A stretch of DNA of 11,008 nt from an uncultured Clostridia bacterium. Lineage in GTDB: Bacteria; Bacillota; Clostridia; TANB77; CAG-508. The DNA is taken from NCBI GenBank assembly GCA_944389715.1, contig CALXNI010000130.1:1-11008 (forward strand). Direction: 5' to 3'. Below are positions 6,344 through 11,008 of this stretch, one piece after another. A program made the position numbers and the translations under genes. How positions within the stretch are numbered: position 1 is the first letter of the stretch; each line of letters starts with the position of its first letter. The notes under the pieces were generated by a model that saw nothing but the letters and a program-made list of their open reading frames with translations, ran no database searches and was not told where the DNA came from.

Positions 6344-7605
6344 ATGGGTGATAAATATAACGATGCAAAAGAAATTTTAAAAAAGTATAATCAAAAACAT
6401 GTTATACCATTTTTGAATTTTACAGATGGTAAAATTAATGATAATATAGTAGACCAAGTGTTAAAAATTGATTTTGAAGAATTAAAAGAGTTATATAATA
6501 AAACTTTTGAAGATTTATATGTAGATTTAGAACAGTTACAACCAATAGCAGGAGTAAATCCTGATAGATTAACTAATGAAGAATTACAAAAATATGAAGA
6601 AGTGGGTGCAAATATTATAAAAAATAATAAATTTGCAGTAGGAACAATGGCTGGACGGACAGGGAACTAGACTGCGGGCACCCAAGAGCAAAAGGAACCT
6701 TTAAAATTGAATTTGAAACTGGTGGAAAATATTTATTTGAAATTATTGTAGACACTTTAAAAAGAGCAAATTGCAAATATAATGTAACTATACCATGGTA
6801 TATAATGACAAGCAACGAAAACAATGAGGATACAATTAATTTTTTAGAAAAACACAATTATTTTGGATATCCAAAAGAATATGTTTATATTTTTGAGCAA
6901 GGAAAATTACCTTTAATAAATGAGCAAGGAAAGTTATTAATTGGTAGTAATGGCCTTATTAAAGAGGCTTCAAATGGCAACGGAGGTATTTTTAATTCTA
7001 TGTTAAAAAAAGGAGTAATAGCAGATATGGATAAAAGAGGCATAGAATGGGTATTTATTGGGTCAGTTGATAATATTTTATTAAAATATGTAGATGTTTT
7101 GCTACTAGGGCTTACTGCTTCAAAAGGTAATCAAATTGGAACAAGAACAGTACTTAAAAGAAGTCCAGATGAAAAAGTTGGTGTACTTTGCAAACAAAAT
7201 AATAAAGTAAAAGTAATAGAATATACAGAGCTACCTGATGATATAGCTGGAATTACTGATGAGAATGGAGAATTAGTATTTGGTGAGTCACATATAATGT
7301 GCAATTTATTTCATATAAATGCTGTTAAAAGATCGAGTACTAAAGAATTAGAATATCATGTAGCACTTAAGAAATCTAATTATTTAGATAAAAATAGAAA
7401 ATTAGTTGAGCCAAAAAAAGAAAATGCATATAAATTTGAAAAATTTATATTTGATAGTTTTAATTTGTTTGATGACATTGCAATTCTTAGAGGCAAAAGA
7501 GAAGAAGACTTTGCACCTGTAAAAAATATTAAAGGAGAAGACAGTCCTGAAACCGCAAAAAAACTATATGAAAACTATTGGAAAAACAGGAATGTTATGA
7601 TATAG
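6344..7605 (+). pseudogene. Broken UDP-N-acetylhexosamine/UDP-glucose pyrophosphorylase (UDPGP family)
   Basis: Intact members join UTP to a sugar 1-phosphate, giving UDP-GlcNAc or UDP-glucose for wall or glycan synthesis. Bases 6344-6670 encode an N-terminal piece (108 residues) of family type, with Y-N-Q-K-H-V-I-P-F and Q-V-L-K-I-D-F. The frame then stops inside the nucleotide-binding signature. Skipping the C at 6656 restores A-G-G-Q-G-T-R-L, but the rest (H-P-R-A-K-G-T-F, 6679-6702) is in a third frame, so at least two frame-changing lesions lie in about 40 bases. That third frame stays open to 7605, with NGNGG at 6973-6987, VDN at 7066-7074 and EYTEL at 7219-7233. The combined length of about 420 residues is normal. 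The downstream ATG at 6805 is internal and has no good ribosome site. The usual Asp-Pro after VDN is Asp-Val here, consistent with relaxed selection. A cluster of sequencing errors is the alternative. The UDP-GlcNAc versus UDP-glucose choice is open. Confidence 0.78.
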
Positions 7606-7744
7606 TAAGGATGAGATATAGGGATATACATTTATGAAATATAAATAAAAAATAGGGGTTTGGTACTTACCCTATAATGAAAAATAAAGGGTTAAAAGTA
7701 GATAATACAAAATGTGCACATCAAATTTAGAAGGAGGAGAATAA

Positions 7745-9265
7745 ATGAGTAGGAATAGAGCTAGAGGAAGAAGATATGATAACGAACCAAAACTAAATTT
7801 TAAAAAGGTAATAGGTGTAATTGTAGCTTTGGCAGTTATAGTTATGATTATAGTTTCTATTATTAATATAGTAAAATCAAGTGGAAATAAAATAGAAGTA
7901 AAAAACTACTCATATTATACTGTGTATGAGAATGGAAAATTCGGTGTTATAAATAATGATGGAGAGGTATTAATAGAACCATCTTATGATGAGATTATAA
8001 CTATTCCTAATAACTCTAAACCTATATTTATATGCACATATGATATAAATGATTCAGATGGGACATACAAAACAAAAGCTGTAAACGAAAAAAACGAAGA
8101 TATACTTGTAGGATATGACAAAATAGAGGTAATAGATAATTACGATTCAAAGCAAAACATTTGGTATGAAGATAATATACTTAGAGTAAGCAAAAATGGA
8201 AAATATGGATTAATAGATTTTGAAGGTAAAGAAGTTTTGGCATGCGACTATGATGAGATAACGGCTTTAAATGGAGTAAAAAATAATATAATAGTAAAAA
8301 AAGGTGGAAAAGTAGGATTAGTAAATGAAAAAGGACAAACTATAATACCAGTACAATATAAAGAGATCCTTACATTAAAAGAAGGTTATAAAAACGAATA
8401 CATTATTGTAAATGAAAACGATCAATATGGACTAATTAGCACTAGTGGAACAATTTTAATTGAACCACAATATGAAATGGTAAAATACTTAAAAAGTTCT
8501 AATTTGTTTGCAGTAAAAGACTCAGGAGTTTGGAAATTAATTAATACAGAAGATGGAAGCATAGTTATAGATGGCGGATATGATGATATAGTAGAAGCTA
8601 GAACAGATAGTATAGTAGTAGTAGATGATGGTAATTATGGTATAATAGATACAAATAACGAAGAGAAAATCGAGCCACAATACGAGGATTTAAAATATGC
8701 ATTTTCTATCTATTATATAGCAAAAAAAGATGGAAATTATGGAATAATTAACCTAGAAAACGAAGAAATAATACCTTTTGAATATATAAGTATGACATAT
8801 GTAGACGAAGCAGGTTTTATACAAGCTGATAAATCAGAAACAGAAACTGTTGTGTTTGATAGTAATTTAGGACAAAAAATAAGTGGAATAATATCAGAAG
8901 TAAATATAGAAAAAGGTTATATAAAAGCATATGTAAATAATGAATATAAATATTATAACTTTAAATTTGAAGAAAAGAATGCCTCTGATTTATTAACAGA
9001 AAACAACTTATTTTTAAGCAAAAAAGATGGAAAATATGGATATATAGATAAAACTGGACAAATAGTTATTGACTACATATATGATGATGCAACAGAACAA
9101 AACTCTTACGGATTTGCAGCAGTAAAAAAAGATGGCTTGTGGGGAAGTATAAATAAAGTAGGAGCAGTATCAAAAGAACCATCAGTTAATTTAGATAACA
9201 ACATATATATAGATTTTATTGGCGAATGGCATTTAAGCAACAATGGATTATATTATGAAAAATAA
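7745..9265 (+). CDS. Membrane-anchored WG-repeat protein
   Basis: This 506-residue protein has a short, very basic N-terminus (RNRARGRR), one membrane helix at about 22-43 and a long outer part of WG repeats (about 62-480). The basic start predicts that the N-terminus stays in the cytoplasm and the repeats face outward. About nine units of roughly 40-50 residues follow the family pattern G-K-(Y/F)-G-(L/V/I)-I-(D/N), then an I-x-P-x-Y-(D/E)-x-I strand. Examples start at E62 and K462. A diverged stretch without clear repeats lies at about 360-410. WG repeats are thought to form beta-rich protein-binding scaffolds; no enzyme motif is visible and the ligand is unknown. AAGGAGGAG at 7731-7739 supports the ATG. 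The 139-base gap before it has no strong promoter: TATAAT at 7673-7678 lacks a good -35 box. Its TAA stop begins the cassette at 9263-9601. Confidence 0.85.
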   Translation: MSRNRARGRRYDNEPKLNFKKVIGVIVALAVIVMIIVSIINIVKSSGNKIEVKNYSYYTVYENGKFGVINNDGEVLIEPSYDEIITIPNNSKPIFICTYDINDSDGTYKTKAVNEKNEDILVGYDKIEVIDNYDSKQNIWYEDNILRVSKNGKYGLIDFEGKEVLACDYDEITALNGVKNNIIVKKGGKVGLVNEKGQTIIPVQYKEILTLKEGYKNEYIIVNENDQYGLISTSGTILIEPQYEMVKYLKSSNLFAVKDSGVWKLINTEDGSIVIDGGYDDIVEARTDSIVVVDDGNYGIIDTNNEEKIEPQYEDLKYAFSIYYIAKKDGNYGIINLENEEIIPFEYISMTYVDEAGFIQADKSETETVVFDSNLGQKISGIISEVNIEKGYIKAYVNNEYKYYNFKFEEKNASDLLTENNLFLSKKDGKYGYIDKTGQIVIDYIYDDATEQNSYGFAAVKKDGLWGSINKVGAVSKEPSVNLDNNIYIDFIGEWHLSNNGLYYEK

Positions 9266-9601
9266 ATTATAATTTGTTTTCTAGAGATTAGAGGTTAGAT
9301 GTTGGAGATTAGAATTTAAAAATGTAGGGGCGGCAATCTGCCGTCCGAAAAATGCGAAATTGATTGCAAATGTTGTAGGGGCGATTTTAATCGCCCGTAA
9401 AAACATGACAAATTTGTTGTAATCATTGTAGTGGCTGGCACAAGACCTGCCCGAAAATGTACAATTTCAATGCGGGTCGGTCAAGACCGACCCCTACAAT
9501 ATGTGATAATTTTTATATAAATTTTGTACGAAATCATTGATCATTAAATATATAAATTCTAATCTCTAACCTCTAATCTCTAAACAACAAATCACAATTT
9601 A
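9263..9601. mobile_element. Intergenic hairpin cassette with about 48-bp inverted ends (MITE/REP-like), copy 2
   Basis: The left end (9263-9317) and right end (about 9553-9601) are imperfect inverted repeats of about 48 bases: a TAAATT(A/G)T(A/G)ATTTG tip, a short variable step, then 7-base units. The left units are TAGAGAT, TAGAGGT, TAGATGT, TGGAGAT and TAGAATT (9282-9316). The right side carries three complementary units (9560-9580). The interior holds hairpins with arms 9328-9335/9339-9346 (one G-U pair), 9379-9386/9389-9396, a decayed 9433-9438/9446-9451, and a perfect 9-bp stem 9474-9482/9485-9493. It carries no gene. It fills the space from the TAA stop of the WG-repeat gene to just before the ribosome site of the next gene. 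It matches the 1-270 cassette in inverted orientation. Mobility is inferred, since no transposase or clear target duplication is seen. Confidence 0.8.
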
Positions 9602-9627
9602 TATAAAACCAAAGAGGAGATAAAATA

Positions 9628-10884
9628 ATGGAACTAAAAATAAAATATCAATATACATATTTTATAAAGCCATTTTTAATTAAAGAGAATAAATATGAAA
9701 AATATTTACTAAGTTTATTAAACAATAGTAATTGCAAATTAAAAATATTTGAAAAGGAAAGAGATTTTAATTTATATTCGTATTTTATTCAGAATGTAAG
9801 AGACTATTTTTTTCCAACATTTTCATTTGATAAGACTAAAGTAAATAGCTTAGATAAAATGCAAAACAATATAAAAGCTAACTTATTATCTAAATTTCAT
9901 TGCAATATATTTGAATATCAATTAGATAAAAAAGTGCAAGGAAAAGTAAACGAAGAAGAGGGAATATTTTTTAACATAGATAAAATTGAGATTATATGTT
10001 TAGATACTGGAATATGTTTTTTCATTATTAAAACTAATATTGATAATACTGATAAATTTTCGGATTTATTAAATTTTAATTATATGTTTAAGGACATAAA
10101 TTCTGATTTTAGTAAATTAAAAGATTACAATAATATAAAAATACAAACAGATGTATTTGGCAACATGGCCGAACTTTCTGATTTTATAGACAATATAATT
10201 GGTGTTAATAATAATATAACAGAACTTAAAAATATAGATTTATATAACGAGAGATTTTTTGTATATACATATACTTGTATTAATCAAGACAACTGGAATT
10301 GTGAAGAGGATTTTGCAAATATAGAAAATGATTTCTTAAAATATAGTAATGTTTTATCTAATAATAGCACTTTAGCTTTTAATGCAAATGAATTAAAAAA
10401 GACAATGCAAACATTTGATGAGTTTAAATATGCAAGATTTGGATTTACAAAGCAAAGCGCAAGCCTGATGACATCTAGCATAGAGATTAATAATTATACT
10501 AAACTTTTATTTGACTACGAAAATGAATATCTATATACATTAATAATAAATTTATATCAAAGAATATATTTAAAAAAATTAGAAAATGATTTTAAAAGTA
10601 AAAAAGATATAGAAAGTATTAGAAAAAAATTTTCTAAATTTACAAAAGAAATATGGGTTAATGAAATTACAAACTCATTAACCGGTACATTATTTTTTAA
10701 GAAATGGAAAGAAGTTTTTGAACTACAAAATATTTATGACGAAATAAAAAACAAATATGATATTGTTTATAAAGACCTCAACATAGATAATAATACAAAA
10801 ATAAATAAAATTATTTTAATTTCATTAATAATATCTTTGCTATTAAATGTGGTTAATTTTATAGCATTAATTAAATTAAGGTAA
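9628..10884 (+). CDS. Unrecognised protein with a single C-terminal membrane helix
   Basis: I do not recognise this 418-residue protein. Residues 1-140 look like mixed alpha/beta sequence with a conserved-looking core (I-I-C-L-D-T-G-I-C-F-F-I-I-K-T, about 122-136). The middle is rich in Asn, Asp and Lys. The segment from about 290 to 390 is predicted helical, with aromatic and charged runs such as YLYTLIINLYQRIYLKKL and FFKKWKEVFELQNIYDEI. A single hydrophobic helix at about 395-415 ends in K-L-R, with no signal peptide at the front, so the bulk should be cytoplasmic and tail-anchored. A helical stalk leading into a C-terminal membrane segment loosely recalls CorA-like transporters, but I see only one helix and no GMN motif, so I do not assign that family. 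GAGGAG at 9614-9619 supports the ATG. It stands between two intergenic cassettes, and its TAA stop starts the second. Confidence 0.8.
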   Translation: MELKIKYQYTYFIKPFLIKENKYEKYLLSLLNNSNCKLKIFEKERDFNLYSYFIQNVRDYFFPTFSFDKTKVNSLDKMQNNIKANLLSKFHCNIFEYQLDKKVQGKVNEEEGIFFNIDKIEIICLDTGICFFIIKTNIDNTDKFSDLLNFNYMFKDINSDFSKLKDYNNIKIQTDVFGNMAELSDFIDNIIGVNNNITELKNIDLYNERFFVYTYTCINQDNWNCEEDFANIENDFLKYSNVLSNNSTLAFNANELKKTMQTFDEFKYARFGFTKQSASLMTSSIEINNYTKLLFDYENEYLYTLIINLYQRIYLKKLENDFKSKKDIESIRKKFSKFTKEIWVNEITNSLTGTLFFKKWKEVFELQNIYDEIKNKYDIVYKDLNIDNNTKINKIILISLIISLLLNVVNFIALIKLR

Positions 10885-11008
10885 ATTGTAATTTGTTCAT
10901 GCGAGGTGTGAGGTGCGAAGTGTGAGGTGTGCTTTTTAGGGCTAGACTACGTAAGGCTTACCCTAGTTTCACACTTCCCACATCCCACTTCTCACTTCAC
11001 ATTCAAAT
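10882..11008. mobile_element. Short intergenic cassette of related design, cut by the window end
   Basis: It begins with the same 14 bases as copy 1 (TAAATTGTAATTTG, 10882-10895), whose TAA is the stop codon of the preceding gene. Four 7-base units follow (GCGAGGT, GTGAGGT, GCGAAGT, GTGAGGT, 10901-10928). Then comes a central hairpin with TAGGG at 10937-10941 and CCCTA at 10961-10965, and an inverted tract of four 7-base units (ACTTCCC, ACATCCC, ACTTCTC, ACTTCAC, 10973-11000). The final bases, CAAAT, would match the start of the inverted end CAAATTACAATTTA if it continues beyond the window. The whole piece would fold as one long imperfect hairpin. It lacks the TGTAGGGG hairpins of the larger copies, so it is a second subtype. 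Confidence 0.65.

Noticed and set aside
6805..7605. A separate intact gene starting at ATG 6805.
   Set aside because: The same frame is open upstream from about 6661 and encodes family sequence there, so this ATG is internal to a broken larger gene.
7652..7675. The hairpin ATAGGG/CCCTAT as a terminator of the pseudogene.
   Set aside because: The stem is only six base pairs with a 12-base loop, and no T-run follows.

Overview
The window is very AT-rich, uses strong AGGAGG-type ribosome binding sites, and has genes rich in A-ending codons. It carries a sporulation membrane gene (ylbJ/spoVV), a dockerin protein, a cohesin protein and a YPKTG wall-sorting signal. Together these point to the chromosome of an endospore-forming, low-GC Clostridia-type Firmicute, probably an uncultured anaerobe of gut or similar origin. 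The species cannot be named from sequence alone.

Layout: (1) 1-270 is an intergenic cassette of four GC-rich hairpins with inverted ends. (2) 268-1320, minus strand, is ylbJ. (3) 1321-1611 is a divergent promoter region. (4) 1612-4833 and 4863-5831 form a two-gene operon closed by a terminator at 5854-5894. The first gene encodes a membrane-inserted, leucine-rich-repeat and Ig-repeat protein ending in a dockerin. The second encodes a secreted protein with a cohesin-like domain, an Ig domain, a Gly/Asn linker and a sortase signal. (5) 5895-6343 holds a decayed copy of the intergenic cassette with a 176-bp nested palindrome inside it, followed by a promoter. (6) 6344-7605 is a UDP-sugar pyrophosphorylase gene broken in its nucleotide-binding signature. 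(7) 7745-9265 encodes a membrane-anchored WG-repeat protein. (8) 9263-9601 is a second intact cassette. (9) 9628-10884 encodes an unrecognised protein with one C-terminal membrane helix. (10) 10882 to the window end is a third, shorter cassette of related design.

How the parts fit: the operon at 1612-5831 looks like a matched adaptor pair. The wall-anchored cohesin protein can hold the dockerin of its neighbour, and both carry the same Ig module. No glycoside hydrolase is visible, so this would be a surface-assembly or adhesion device and not an ordinary cellulosome. The second theme is a family of small non-coding elements. Their 14-bp ends begin with TAA, and in all three cases where the adjoining gene is visible that TAA is the gene's stop codon. 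Next to the ends are 7-base-periodic purine tracts; in two of the elements the core holds GC hairpins whose stem sequence varies while pairing is kept.
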